Assembly: GCA_024734555.1 (NCBI GenBank)
Contig: JANPWX010000211.1
Location: forward strand, 1,598,216-1,662,215
Direction: 5' to 3'
Origin: Trochalopteron elliotii
Lineage: Eukaryota > Chordata > Aves > Passeriformes > Leiothrichidae
DNA length: 64,000 bases
Shown here: positions 37,801-48,372 of the stretch, piece by piece
Position numbering within the stretch: the stretch's first letter is position 1
How the letters are laid out: the number at the start of each line of letters is the position of its first letter
The notes under the pieces: generated by a model
The model's database searches: none
What the model was told of the DNA's origin: nothing
The model's input: the letters and a program-made list of their open reading frames with translations, nothing else
Position numbers and translations under genes: made by a program

Positions 37801-40800
37801 ATCCTGCGAATCAGCTCTGTGTTCTCCCAGTCATAGAATGCCAGGCCATTAACAGATCTGACTCCCAACAGAAAGCCACCATAAATGCCTGCAAGAAAAT
37901 AAAGGTAGAGGAAGCCCACATTGTGCAAAAACCTCACCAACATATCTATTTTTGAAGTACTTACCTTCTGCTCCAAAATCAGGCTTGAACGACTTCTTCT
38001 CTTTGAAATTTTTAAATATCTTTACAACACTGTTGCTCTCCCTGATTGCATACCTAAATAGAGATTAAATTGTAAATAAACAAAACAATTACTCAGTCTT
38101 CAAAGCAGTGAATTACTAAACTGTAAGCTGCTACAAAACAACTGCACTTGAGTTATCTTCTAAAACTGGCAGAGTGCTAAAAATCCAAACTTTTCAAGCA
38201 GGACAACTACTGAAAGTTCATTTTACATGTATGTTTTGGTCTTCATGGTCTGAAAACTTAAGTAGCAGCAGGAAATGTAATACAAAAGAAGAAACTTGCA
38301 ATACTTACTCTGAAGAGTCATGTGCCCACACAAACTCCTGTGCAGAACCAAAGCTCTTGTTCCTCAGAGCCATGGCTGTGTAGATGATGTATTCACCATC
38401 ACCACACACCACCACGAACCTGGGGCAGGAGAGAGAGGCACTTGTCAGGTATCTGTGCTCGGTTCCACAGGCAGCAGCAAGAAGGCAAATTATCTGTAAA
38501 GGCTCTCATGCCCAAGGTAATCACTGCAGACACAAAGTATTAGCTTTATATATTCCTAAAACATCATGGAACTCCATTTCCTTCATGAATCATGATCCTT
38601 CTGGTCTCTCACTGAGCAGCTCCTGTACCTTGGATCCCTTTTATTTGAGCCGGTTAACAAAAATACCCCAACCAGTTCAAGAGAAGTGATACAGGAATGT
38701 GTTACCGTCCATTAGGGTTGTGCTGGATAGTCTGAGGATAGATTTCACAGCTGCCCATATCCTTCACAGCCAGTGGCAACCTCTCTCCATCTTTGATTTC
38801 AGCATCTCCCATTGCTTTCAAGTTAGCCTGTTGGACTTCAGAATGTTTAGCCCAAATAATTTTTCCATTTGCATCCATGGACATGGCAGGTTCTTCACGA
38901 CCAAGCTAGAAAGTAAGTAAGAAAGAAGTTAGGCTATGGAAAAAATACATTGCTGATTTTCTTTTCAGTTGAAAATACCACGTGAAACAGCCAATCTCTA
39001 TCAAAAGAGGCCAATTAAAATGCCCAAATTTCGGTACTTTATGTATTATCCCAGATTCAGAAACCAGTTGTTGTGCACACAGGACAGCAACGAATCCCAA
39101 TTTCTCACTTCAAACCATGGAGTGTACCTTAACAATAATGCTGCCTTCATCATATCCCAAGGCCACGTTGTTGGAGCCCCTGAGGCTGGCCACACACCAC
39201 ACCCTCTCCATGCCGTAGTTCAGGGTACTCTCCAGGCGGTACGTGCTGGAGTGCCAGATCCTCACTGTGCCTGGGGAAAAACAGGGATGGATCCTTTCAC
39301 CTCAGTGTCAGGGCTGCAGCCACACCACCACAAGAGCTCTCCCCTCAGTTCTTTTCCTGTCCTTTCTACACCAGAAAACCCAAAGTTACCATCTTCAGAG
39401 CCGGTGATGATGATGGGCAGCTCTGGATGGAAGCTGACACACGACACGTTCTGAGCGTGGCCTTCCAGTGTCTGGACACAGGTTTTATTCTGAAAGAAAG
39501 AACACAATGCCACATTTTAACCCTTATTTCTTAAAAAAAAAATCTCCCCCAAATCCAAAATAGATCTGAAAATTCTCTAGATTTCTTACATTTGCAAGGC
39601 ATCCAAACAACAGCACTAAACTATTAAAAACTGTGATTGTATTGAGTTGTACCTCCTGCACAGAAAAAAATACTTATTTCCCTGGACAGAGGCGTTTCCC
39701 TCTTTTCAGATGTGTTTATGGCTAGAAAATATGCCTCCTCAGGTTAAAGCAAGATAGAAAACTGAGTTCACTGCAAAAAAAAATCATAACCAAACACTGC
39801 ATTACAGGTGAAAACAGAGCTAATTTAGGTCTTTGATAAGAATGTTCATTCACACAGTTGTGAAAGAGAGGCTACTCTGCTTGAGGTAACTAAGACTGGA
39901 GCCTGTATAGTGTCTCCAGCTGCACATGGTGGCAAAATCTCAAGCCCTGTTGTGTAATATTCATGATTGCACTGAATGCTTAAATTAACAATGCCAGCTG
40001 CAACTTCTGGGCTAGGATTTACTCTGGAGCAATAAATTCTAATGACTAGAAAGTGCCACCTAACAACTTCTGTCCTGCCCTTCTGGCCATTCAGACACTT
40101 GTACACAGGAAGAACTCAGAAGTTCTAGGCTCCAGCACCATAACTGAACCCCTGGATTAGATCTCTCCTTCCTGAGGAGCATTCAAGCAGGGCACCTCAT
40201 CACTCTTTGGGGGTAGAAGCACTCACTGCACGTGTGTGCATGCAACACATGGGACTGTGCCAATGTGGACAGGATGGAACAGGATGGGGGAAGCTTTACA
40301 GAATGAAGAAAAAAAAAAAAGAGAGATGGAAGGATGGAAAGAGTTGATGCATGAGCAGTATTTACACTTGAACATAAAAGAGGAACAGCTTAATCCAAAA
40401 ACATGAGATCTAAAAGGCAGGGAATCAATTTGTCACAGGAAAACGATCTAACAACAGAGACTTTATACCGAATGTGGCAGCCTGCACAAAGGCTCCTGAG
40501 GAGCTGAGCACACACCTGGTAGTCCCAGATCTTCACCAGGCGATCATCTGCCCCAGAAATGAGGTATGGCTTGTCCCCACCACTGTAATAGTCAATGCAG
40601 TTCACTCCTTTCTCGTGGCCTTCCAAGGTGAAGTTGGGAGAGGATGATCCAAGCTGCCACACCTGACCAACAAAACACAACCAGCTGGACTCAGCAACCT
40701 TCTGTGTCCAGCTCACCCCTGGCACACACAACATGTATCCAGAAGTACTTCAGAAGTCCAAAGAGAAAAAACCACAGAATTCCAAAGACACAGTTGTTTT

Positions 40801-43800
40801 CTTAGGTAAAAAACCTAAACAACTGCTCAGCAAACTACCAGTTCTTCCCCAAATAAACACAAATAACATGCTGAATTGCCCGTGCTCTGCTCATACCTCT
40901 AAGCAACAAAATTGGTTGCTTTAAACTTTTTCTAAGGACATGAAACCATACAAAGCACTGCTTTTAAGAACTAGTATCTGTTTATAAAATTAACTAGTAA
41001 CTAATTTTAAATTTTCCAGCTACACTAAAGAATATCCAATCTCATGTTAAATGAGGATACAAAATGAAACAAGTCAAGTGTAAATACACTAGTGTTTTCC
41101 CATATTTATCACATCAAATCAACATTTACATGCACCTGATCTCAACATCTGTGGCCATATGAAATCAGTGCTGGCTTTTTACAGCCAATATTCTGATAAT
41201 GTTCAGGAAATGTGAGGAGGTGTCACTGCTCAGTGGCTGTAAACCTGTAGTCACAGGTATTTAGTAGCAGCTGCACAGCAAATGAGACCACGAGAAGGCT
41301 GAAGGCATCTCTGGAAAAAATTCCATGCACAGCCAGCCAAGGACATGAAAGTAATGGGAAAGATGCCTTTACCAGGGTTTAGTTTTTTCTTTTTAATGCA
41401 CAGTTAGAGTCTTTGTCCACTGTCCAGTTTCAATACTCCTAAATCACTCATTGACAATAAAACCATTACTCCTCTCCCATATTTTTGTGTAGTCCAAATG
41501 GAGATACAGCACTTAAAAGAGTTTGAAGAACTACAAACAGGTAATCTGGTAAATTTACTGAATTACTTAGCAGATGCCTGGACCAATGTCCAGGTCGTTG
41601 TTCAGTCAAAATTCTATTACTGCATCTGCTTTTAAGAATACTGACACATCATCCACACAAGGTTATTGGTTTGTGTACACTGATGATCACTTCATGACTA
41701 AAAAACCCAAATATAGTTTCTCTACCTTAATTGTCCTATCCAAAGAGGCACTGGCAAACTGGTTATTGTCTTTTGGGTTTATGACAATCTGCATGACGTA
41801 GTGGGTGTGTCCTTCAAACACCTGAGAACAAGACCACTTCTTATCCCAGTCCCAGAGTTTGATCAGCATGTCATCTGCAAAAAACCACAAACAACCAAGC
41901 TTCAGTGGGTGATAACTACCTCCTCAAACTGCACAATCCTCCAGAATTTCATGTTAAGGCTGGAAAGGAGGCACTGCTAATAATCTGTTTGCATCTATGG
42001 GATTACCAGTCCTTGCAGAAGGAACACAGGGAGATGAAAGTTGTCTGCTGCTTTCAAGTCAGATTCCCAGCTAGAAACTTACTCTAAACCACAATGACAT
42101 TTTTTAAAAAACATAACCTGAGCTGTTATTTGAGAGTTTTCCACACTAATGAGCACATATACGAATGTTTCCTCTGCCAGGTATTAAGAGAGAAGGCTCT
42201 TTTCTCTTCTCTCACAAGAACACAAGCCAATGGATTTTAAATTTTTTTAAGTGCAGCTGCTATTCCATTAAGAAAACATGAATACATCTACCAAGAAACA
42301 ACAAAATGACAACTGTCACACTGGCTACTTGCTCAAGGAAGCCTGAGTCTTCCCAAGAGGACCTGCAAGCCCTCACTGCACAGAAAACAGGAGCCTGGAA
42401 ACATCCCAAAGGACTCTCACCACTGCTTGTGAGGATGAAGGGCTGCGTGGGGTGCACAGCAATGCACCGGATGTAGTCGGAATGGGCCTCAAACATGTGA
42501 ACTCTCTCCAGGGTGTTGTAATTAAACACTCTGATCTGCATGTCATCCTGGGAAAGGGAGGAAAAGCCTCATGAAAATAAGCCTCTTGTGCAGAGCACCT
42601 TCTATGCAATACAGGGGAGCTAGGAAAAAACATTCCAACATTGAAGACAATAAAATGTTTAAGGAATTTTGCTTGCTAATGATACAAATTATACTTGGGT
42701 CCAGAAAGCTATAAATTACACACTGCTGTTCCAAGTCATTTATGAATAACTATTTCCATTATGAAATGGAAAAAACTTCAACCAAATTTTCATTTTTACA
42801 AGTAACTGAGTCATGGCAGCATAAGGTAATGAAATGAAAATAAATTTTCACTCTGTGTATAGGGCAAAAGACTAGGAAATGAAAGTTGAGACAAAAATAT
42901 TTAGGCACTACCTTAATTTAGCTAAAAAATATTCACTCCATAAAGAAAAATGTGTTACCAAGATCAGAATACAACTGTTCCTCTCAAGGTAGATTTGCTG
43001 AATAAAAGCAGACATTTTTTTCTAGTGGTGAGCAAAATGAAAAAATTATTTTTAATATAATCAAGAACAAATGTAAAAAGTTATTTCTAATTCACCTTAG
43101 CTAGGATTGTCAATAGTTTCATCCTAGCTAAAGTAGCACCTATGATACTGAGTCAGAACTGTGTGCTGAGTATGTTCCAGCTAGCAGTAAAAGTTAAACT
43201 CCATCTACCTGGCATTACCTGCAGAGTCAGTCATCTTAGCAGGTTGCTCTCTTTTGAAATGAAAAGTTTAAGCTTTAAGCTTCCTTAAAGGAGAAAACCT
43301 CTGGGAAAATGTAGTGAAGTATTTCCTTCTCCTCTACAAATTCATATCAGATCAGATTATTATGTGATGCAAAAAGTAACGGCATGAAAATTAATCAGAG
43401 AAGTCACAAGAGGAGAACAGCTTACAGCTCCAGTAACAACCCAGTTCTTCCTTGCCACGAACTTGGCAGCTCTCACGGGCAGGTCACACACTTCAAAATT
43501 CTTCACCAGAGTCTGAAAATAAAAACAGTGAAGTTTATAGCACTGGAGAAAATACCCATTTTGGAACCAGCTCTTTCTACTTTCTTAACAATGTCCAATA
43601 TATCACTTCCTTGTCTAGTGACACAGTGACTCCTGTACTCAGCCAGAGGAGAGCACAGCCAGTCAGCAGCAGTGACTGAAGGTTCTGTACAAATTCCATT
43701 TTCCCACAGCAGATCCACATGTGTCAGCTCTGCACACATGACAGCAAGGCCCAGCTGAGGCCATCACCTGTGTTTCATGGTTCCACACACAGACACTGCC

Positions 43801-43905
43801 GTTGTAGAGGCTGGCCAGCATCCAGGGCTCCGTGGGGTGCAGGTCCACGCTCTTGACGCGGTCAGAGCGCGCCGTCAGCTTCCGCTTGATGTCCAGTCGG
43901 AGAGG
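31727..43905 (-). CDS. COPB2: Coatomer subunit beta-prime (COPB2), exons 2-22
   Basis: Beta-prime-COP is part of the outer COPI coat, which carries cargo from the Golgi back to the ER. Its N-terminal propeller reads dilysine retrieval signals. Twenty-one coding exons on the minus strand join in frame (2739 nt with stop). With an initiator Met this gives about 913 residues; human has 906. Order: N-terminal WD40 propeller (about 1-300; [28 protein letters not shown]), second beta-propeller (about 300-600), helical solenoid (about 600-815), then a variable linker and an acidic tail ending in [11 protein letters not shown]. Introns are GT-AG except the one after exon 15 (GC-AG). The first visible codon is Pro2, so the start Met and 5' UTR lie upstream, probably in the gap at 45078-45454. 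Identity to vertebrate COPB2 is very high up to residue 828. No frameshift or stop was found. Confidence 0.98.
32225..32317 (-). CDS. COPB2: COPB2 exon 21 (linker)
   Basis: A 93-nt exon, residues 852-882. It encodes [20 protein letters not shown] and ends PAREQK. It was placed because it is open, is bounded by CATTAG and AAG|gtaccc, and joins its neighbours in phase 0. Sequence similarity to human is weak here. Confidence 0.82.
33947..34015 (-). CDS. COPB2: COPB2 exon 20
   Basis: A 69-nt, 23-codon exon, residues 829-851. It begins [18 protein letters not shown]. The start matches vertebrate COPB2; the rest is a divergent linker. Donor CAG|gtcagt. Confidence 0.9.
34123..34303 (-). CDS. COPB2: COPB2 exon 19
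   Basis: A 181-nt exon, residues 768-828. It encodes [20 protein letters not shown] and ends REYPLVT, the last well-conserved part of the solenoid. Confidence 0.97.
34382..34474 (-). CDS. COPB2: COPB2 exon 18
   Basis: A 93-nt exon, residues 737-767 plus two bases. It encodes [20 protein letters not shown] and [10 protein letters not shown]. Human has VDA where this has LDS. Confidence 0.96.
34747..34961 (-). CDS. COPB2: COPB2 exon 17
   Basis: A 215-nt exon, residues 666-736 plus two bases. It encodes [20 protein letters not shown] and ends AFMSYFLQG, helical solenoid. Confidence 0.97.
35771..35881 (-). CDS. COPB2: COPB2 exon 16
   Basis: A 111-nt, 37-codon exon, residues 629-665. It encodes [20 protein letters not shown] and ends YQLAVEAE, the start of the helical solenoid. 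Confidence 0.97.
35882..36072 (-). other. COPB2: GC-AG intron of COPB2 (intron 15)
   Basis: The donor is GC, not GT (CAG|GCAAGA). The acceptor is the ordinary TTTTATTTTAG. Apart from the GC the donor matches U1 well, as is typical of GC-AG introns. No alternative GT keeps the frame and the conserved protein sequence. Confidence 0.9.
36073..36280 (-). CDS. COPB2: COPB2 exon 15
   Basis: A 208-nt exon, residues 559-628. It encodes [20 protein letters not shown] and ends RVAHFLEKQ. It ends at the unusual donor CAG|gcaaga. The junction is fixed by the conserved peptide EKQ|GFKQQ. Confidence 0.97.
36554..36684 (-). CDS. COPB2: COPB2 exon 14
   Basis: A 131-nt exon, residues 516-558 plus two bases. 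It encodes [19 protein letters not shown] and ends IVTIAHLD. Confidence 0.96.
37346..37489 (-). CDS. COPB2: COPB2 exon 13
   Basis: A 144-nt, 48-codon exon, residues 468-515. It encodes [20 protein letters not shown] and ends [10 protein letters not shown]. Confidence 0.97.
37709..37733. repeat. Poly-A tract in a COPB2 intron
   Basis: A run of 25 A on the plus strand (poly-T in the transcript), between exons 12 and 13, outside the polypyrimidine tract of the exon 12 donor region. Confidence 0.9.
37782..37888 (-). CDS. COPB2: COPB2 exon 12
   Basis: A 107-nt exon, residues 432-467. It encodes [20 protein letters not shown] and ends IEIQPKH. Donor CAT|gtgagt. Confidence 0.96.
37965..38053 (-). 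CDS. COPB2: COPB2 exon 11
   Basis: An 89-nt exon, residues 402-431 plus one base. It encodes [20 protein letters not shown] and ends PDFGAE. Confidence 0.96.
38309..38419 (-). CDS. COPB2: COPB2 exon 10
   Basis: A 111-nt exon, residues 365-401. It encodes [20 protein letters not shown] and EFVWAHDSS. Donor AGA|gtaagt. Confidence 0.96.
38706..38905 (-). CDS. COPB2: COPB2 exon 9
   Basis: A 200-nt exon, residues 299-364 plus two bases. It starts [20 protein letters not shown] and ends [11 protein letters not shown]. This is the first strand set of the second propeller. Confidence 0.97.
39128..39270 (-). CDS. COPB2: COPB2 exon 8
   Basis: A 143-nt exon, residues 251-298. It encodes [20 protein letters not shown] and ends YDEGSIIVK. 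It closes the N-terminal WD propeller. Confidence 0.97.
39390..39489 (-). CDS. COPB2: COPB2 exon 7
   Basis: A 100-nt exon, residues 218-250 plus one base. It encodes [20 protein letters not shown] and [13 protein letters not shown]. Donor GATG|gtaact. Confidence 0.97.
40516..40662 (-). CDS. COPB2: COPB2 exon 6
   Basis: A 147-nt, 49-codon exon, residues 169-217. It runs from [19 protein letters not shown] to the WD signature RLVKIWDYQ. Donor CAG|gtgtgt. Confidence 0.97.
41726..41874 (-). CDS. COPB2: COPB2 exon 5
   Basis: A 149-nt exon, residues 119-168. It holds the WD signature [14 protein letters not shown] and then [20 protein letters not shown], ending SLDRTIK. Donor AAG|gtagag. Confidence 0.97.
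42421..42547 (-). CDS. COPB2: COPB2 exon 4
   Basis: A 127-nt exon, residues 77-118 plus a split codon, encoding [20 protein letters not shown] and [14 protein letters not shown]. It covers the end of one WD blade and the start of the next. Confidence 0.97.
43426..43512 (-). CDS. COPB2: COPB2 exon 3
   Basis: An 87-nt, 29-codon exon, residues 48-76, encoding [18 protein letters not shown] through VVTGA. Asn replaces the Thr that I recall in the human NFEV/TFEV position. Donor GCT|gtaagc. Confidence 0.96.
43768..43905 (-). CDS. COPB2: COPB2 exon 2
   Basis: A 138-nt exon after GTCCCCAG, residues 2-47. It begins [18 protein letters not shown] and ends in WD blade 1 (VCVWNHETQ). The basic RSDRVK stretch lies in the face that binds dilysine cargo in known structures. 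Donor CAG|gtgatg. Confidence 0.96.
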
Positions 43906-44180
43906 CTGGGGACAACGGGGAATAGCAGGTGACTGAACTGCAAACTGCCACCCAAAAGGCCAAAGGAAAGCTGCAGTTTACTCTTAGAATAAAAGGATCC
44001 AATCCTGCTCTTCAGGCAGACAGAAGCTTACTGCTTTTGTCTATCCATCTCTGTATCTATACAAATTTTTTTTATTTTGTAGGAAGCGTCACGCCCCCAC
44101 CAATGGCAATGGCTCTGTTTAATTTAAGTCTGTGAAATTCAGAATTTCTTCATACTGTAAAAAGTATCTCCTGCAGAGTC

Positions 44181-44281
44181 AAAAAAACAAACAAAAAACC
44201 CAACAAAAACAACAACAAAAAACCAAAAACAAACAAACAAAAAACTAACACGCCCCCCCCAACCCAACAAACAAAAAAACC
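44181..44281. repeat. A/C-rich low-complexity tract in COPB2 intron 1
   Basis: Repeated AAAC, AAC and AACCC units with almost no G or T for about 100 bases. The sense strand of COPB2 reads as a G/T-rich tract. Confidence 0.85.
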
Positions 44282-45077
44282 CACTGCACATCTTCCTCGT
44301 GTCCCTGAACTATGAAAGCAAAGCAAAGAGAACTTACTCCTAACACAAACATTACAAAAATGATCTTCCTGCTACTTCACCCGGCAAACCAGGAAGAAAA
44401 GTCAGTTACCACAACAGAGCACAACATTTGCCCATTGTAAGTTTCCTTCCATTTATAATTTCAAAATTACATTTTAGAATGGAACACTGTCTTGTAGAAA
44501 CTGAGAGGAGGGAAAAGTCTTTCCCTGACAAAGAAGGGTCTGACCTTCTACTTTCATCACTAGCGATGTAAAGCCAGAGTATTTAAAAGGCACGAAGTCT
44601 AGCAAAGTGATTTTCTAAGATATTCGAGGCATTGTGGATCCATTTAGACACTCATCTGAGATCATTTAAAGCTGCATTTATCTCGGAGATCCTAGTGGAC
44701 AACGGCCGATCAAAGAACACTGCACGTATTAACAAAACCTGCAGTTACCTATGCTAGACACTGCGAGGAGAAAAAAAAATACCTGGTTACCATGTAGGAC
44801 CTGTACCACAGACATGACACGGGACGTAGAGATCAATCTGGGGTTCACTTCTGCTACAAACACCAGGAAGGCAAGCACAGCTACACTCGATTCCGTGCTT
44901 AACCCTGGAACCTCCGGGATCTGCAGCTCCCGAGGGCCGGGAATGGCCCGTCCGAGCGGCGAGTGCCACACGCACCCCGAGCCCCGGTACAGCCGCTCGG
45001 GGGGGCCGAGGAACAGCCACGGGCAGCGCCGCGCCCCGGCCCCTCCTGCCCTCGGTCCGCCCCGTGATCTTACCACA

Positions 45078-45454
45078 NNNNNNNNNNNNNNNNNNNNNNN
45101 NNNNNNNNNNNNNNNNNNNNNNNNNNNNNNNNNNNNNNNNNNNNNNNNNNNNNNNNNNNNNNNNNNNNNNNNNNNNNNNNNNNNNNNNNNNNNNNNNNNN
45201 NNNNNNNNNNNNNNNNNNNNNNNNNNNNNNNNNNNNNNNNNNNNNNNNNNNNNNNNNNNNNNNNNNNNNNNNNNNNNNNNNNNNNNNNNNNNNNNNNNNN
45301 NNNNNNNNNNNNNNNNNNNNNNNNNNNNNNNNNNNNNNNNNNNNNNNNNNNNNNNNNNNNNNNNNNNNNNNNNNNNNNNNNNNNNNNNNNNNNNNNNNNN
45401 NNNNNNNNNNNNNNNNNNNNNNNNNNNNNNNNNNNNNNNNNNNNNNNNNNNNNN
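45078..45454. other. Assembly gap of 377 N
   Basis: Undetermined bases in the CpG-rich region at the 5' end of COPB2. They probably cover exon 1, the start codon and the core promoter. A 59-bp tandem repeat abuts the right edge. Confidence 0.99.
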
Positions 45455-45560
45455 CCCCGCACAGCACACCCCGAGCATCACTCCGTGTGTCTGAGAGCGT
45501 ATCCAGCCCCTGGCCCCGCACAGCACACCCCGAGCATCACTCCGTGTGTCTGAGAACGTT
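45455..45560. repeat. Tandem repeat, 59-bp period, touching the gap
   Basis: The 42-base block starting CCCCGCACAGCACACCCCGA begins at 45455 and again at 45514 with no mismatch by eye. The tail of the second copy then diverges. The first copy starts at the last N, so more copies may lie in the gap. Confidence 0.85.
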
Positions 45561-45579
45561 TTCCAAACACTCCCTGCAC

Positions 45580-46090
45580 CCTGTCAGGCTTGGTGCTGTG
45601 CCCACTGCCCTGTGGAGCCCGCTCAGTGCCCAGCCTCTATGTGAACAACGTTTTCCCGATATCCAGCCCTCAGCCTCTCCTGACGCAACTCTCTGCCGTT
45701 CCCTCAGGTCCTGTCCATGTCACCACAGAGCAGAGATGGGTACTGGCCTCTCGCTTCCCCCCATGAGGATGGTGGAGATTGCTATGAGCTCTCCCCAGAG
45801 TCTCCTGCAGGCTGAACAGACCAAGTGTCCTAAACCACTCACTCACCACTCACTCACTCACTCACTCATCCCCCCGTTCACCGTCCTCGTGGCCTCCTTT
45901 GGATTCTCTCGAATAGCGGAATGTCTTTTGTTATACTGTGGCGCCCCAAACTGTGTCCCCTCGGTGCCCCCAGACAGAGTCCCCTGTGTGACCCCGGGCC
46001 CCTCAGTGAGAGGACGTGGTGACAATCTCCAGGTGCGCCCAGGTATCCCTGGTGCTGTCCCCTCAGCGCAGTCTCGGTGTGCCCCATAGT
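45580..46090 (-). mobile_element. CR1 LINE fragment, antisense, internal 3' part
   Basis: In the plus direction the order of CTCAGTGCCCAGCC, TTTTCCCGATATCCAGCC, GCCGTTCCCTCAGGTCCTGT, CAGGCTGAACAGACCAAGTG, TCGTGGCCTCCTTTGGA and GCGCCCCAAACTGTG follows a CR1 body read backwards. A CACT microsatellite interrupts it. Boundaries are approximate, and the right end fades near 46.1 kb. Confidence 0.75.
45836..45868. repeat. (CACT)n microsatellite inside the CR1
   Basis: Tandem CACT units with one CACCACT interruption. They occupy the place where CR1 copies usually carry a short CTC-rich segment. Confidence 0.9.
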
Positions 46091-48275
46091 GACACTGCTG
46101 AGGGGACAGGACTCTGGTGACAGCGCTCTGGGGTGAGCTGACAGGGAGCCCAGCATGTCCATCTCTCTCAAAGACAAACACGTGAGCCTGGCCAGTCCTC
46201 CTGACCCTGAGACAGGCCATGTGACACTTTTCCTCATCATTTTGCCAGCTAAAATTGCTGCAACTCCAAACAGCATCTAATAGAAACATGGGGAATGTGA
46301 GGGTTTGGGAAGCACCAGAGCACGAGGAACCACTCTTGAGGGAATTTCTCCTACCCCTGCTGCCAGATTGAAGTTCCATCTCTAAAAATTGCATCCCTCA
46401 CATTGCGTTGTGTAAAAGAGAGGAATAACACAGAGGCTATTTATATTCATTGGTATCCAGTTAAAGAAAATTCTCCTTTCAATATAAGTGTTTTGCTGGG
46501 GATTAGGAGCCCTGTGTCCTCTATCCCACAACACTGCAAGAACAATTACACTGGCCTAGAGTGTTTACAGTCTGAAGGACATAAACAAACAAAAGCAAGA
46601 GAGACAGAACAGTTACTGCAATTCTTGTCATTGTCACTCCAAGGGAGAAAAGACTGATAATTAAATCTTTAAAAAAACCCACAAGCAGGATGAAAAGTGA
46701 GAAGAGAAATGCCTGAAGCAAGAAAAGGGGCAAAATAGTGTCAACTGCTATGGATGAGTTTAGACTTTCAGCTTTAAGTCTTGCTTTCTACAGTGATGAT
46801 TTTACAATGTAATGAATAACACTTAAAATGTTTGAGTACAGAATTTGAGGGTGCAGAATCTGGATAACCTTGCCTAAAAGGAATGATTTGAGTAAAATTT
46901 ATACATTTTGAGTGTAGTTTATGGTTTTTAGATGGCTGAGGTGGAACGCTGAAAGAAGAGATGTAGAGGAAAGTGACCATAATAGAGAATGTAGGTAGTG
47001 GGGGATATACAGCCCACACTGTGTGGTTTTCCTTGAAAAACTCAATGAAGTCCTGTCCAGAGAGAGATGAGACTCTTACAGGGCAATTAAAGATGATCAG
47101 CAAGGTAAGGGAAAGATGAAGATGTAGAGATTGTTAGTCAAGAAAATAACAGCAGAGAAAGGAAGAAATTATTTTGCTGTTAGCTGCTCCTGGGAAGTTG
47201 TAGTAATAGAAAACTAAGGGGCAGAGAAAAAAACACAGGGTGTAAGCCAAGACTGACCTTACAGGAGAAAAGAAGAAATGAAAAAAAGCAATTAAATTCA
47301 AAAGAAGAAGTATCCCTCGCAAGCTGTTAGAGGCAATACCAGCAATACCAGCTGGGTATGAATTCTAAGTCCAAGTCATGATCCATTGTGGAAATTAAAT
47401 GGCTGTACAGAGGGAATATATTCTATATTTGTTTGCCTTTCACGTGGTTTCCTGTGTATCCTGTACTGGCCACTGTTTCACCAGGGGCTGCATACAAAAC
47501 AGCTGGAACCATGGTGTCTTCTGAGAAGACATGGTGTGTCTCTGAGAAGCCTTTCAGTACAGTGATTACATGAGAACAACATCTCTGCTTCAGGCTCTTT
47601 GTGTAACTCAGCAGCTATTCCTATGCTTGTTTACTGAAAGTTATTTTGCAGGTAAAAAAACCCCAACCCAGTGTTTTATTGCAGAGCAGTGAAAGAGAGG
47701 AAACTCTGTTCCTTGTGGGCACTGCCCTCAAGTTCCCCAGTGCCCCTTTCTCACCTCTGCCTGCTTGGCTCTACAGTAGCACCTGCTGCAGCTCACCTGA
47801 AGCAGCACACCTGGGCTGGGCATTCAGCTCTTTCCTCCCAGACCTGGAAGAAAGGTGACATTTTCTTTACCCTGGAGAAAGGGCACAGACCTGAGTTGGC
47901 CTGTCTCCTGTAGCTACCAGATATCTTATAGAGCACAGACAGGGAAAGGGGAGAAGAGAGGATGATGCAGGGAAATGATGAGATGGCTGCAGATGAGAAA
48001 AGTGCAACCACAGGCCTAGCTTCCTTCAAAAAGCAGAATAAAGCTGCACAGAACATTTTCAGTGCAGTGTGAATGGCCATTCCACAGCTGCCTTCTTGTT
48101 AGGAACACAGCCAACATGTTTTGGTGTTTCAACAATGAAATACCAGTTCACTTTTTTTTTTCTCTAAAGTAAAGACCAGAGGTTTGCAAATAGGAGTAAT
48201 CTCTATGTGGCACATCCCCTATGTGTGAAAATTCCTGTTAAGCTGTAGAATGCTGTCAGGTAGAGCCATACCTAA

Positions 48276-48372
48276 AAATAAATAATAAATATATTTTATT
48301 ATTAATATAATAATATATATAATAAATAGAATGTAATAGATATATATATATTACATGTAATAATTATGTGCA
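48276..48372. repeat. AT-rich low-complexity repeat
   Basis: Runs of ATAATA, TATATA and TAATAA with almost no G or C for about 95 bases. Confidence 0.85.

Larger units (their letters stand above)
44880..45580 (-). promoter_or_regulatory. COPB2: CpG-rich promoter region of COPB2
   Basis: Sequence on both sides of the gap is GC-rich with many CpG. A donor-like site reads TGTG|gtaagatc on the minus strand at 45072-45074, just inside the gap edge. It could end exon 1. Codon 2 opens exon 2 in phase 0, so an exon 1 ending in GTG would leave the ATG further upstream and out of sight; the true donor may instead lie inside the gap. Confidence 0.6.

Noticed and set aside
44729..46089. Long ORFs on both strands across the second gap
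   Set aside because: Same artefact of undetermined bases; the right part is CR1 sequence.
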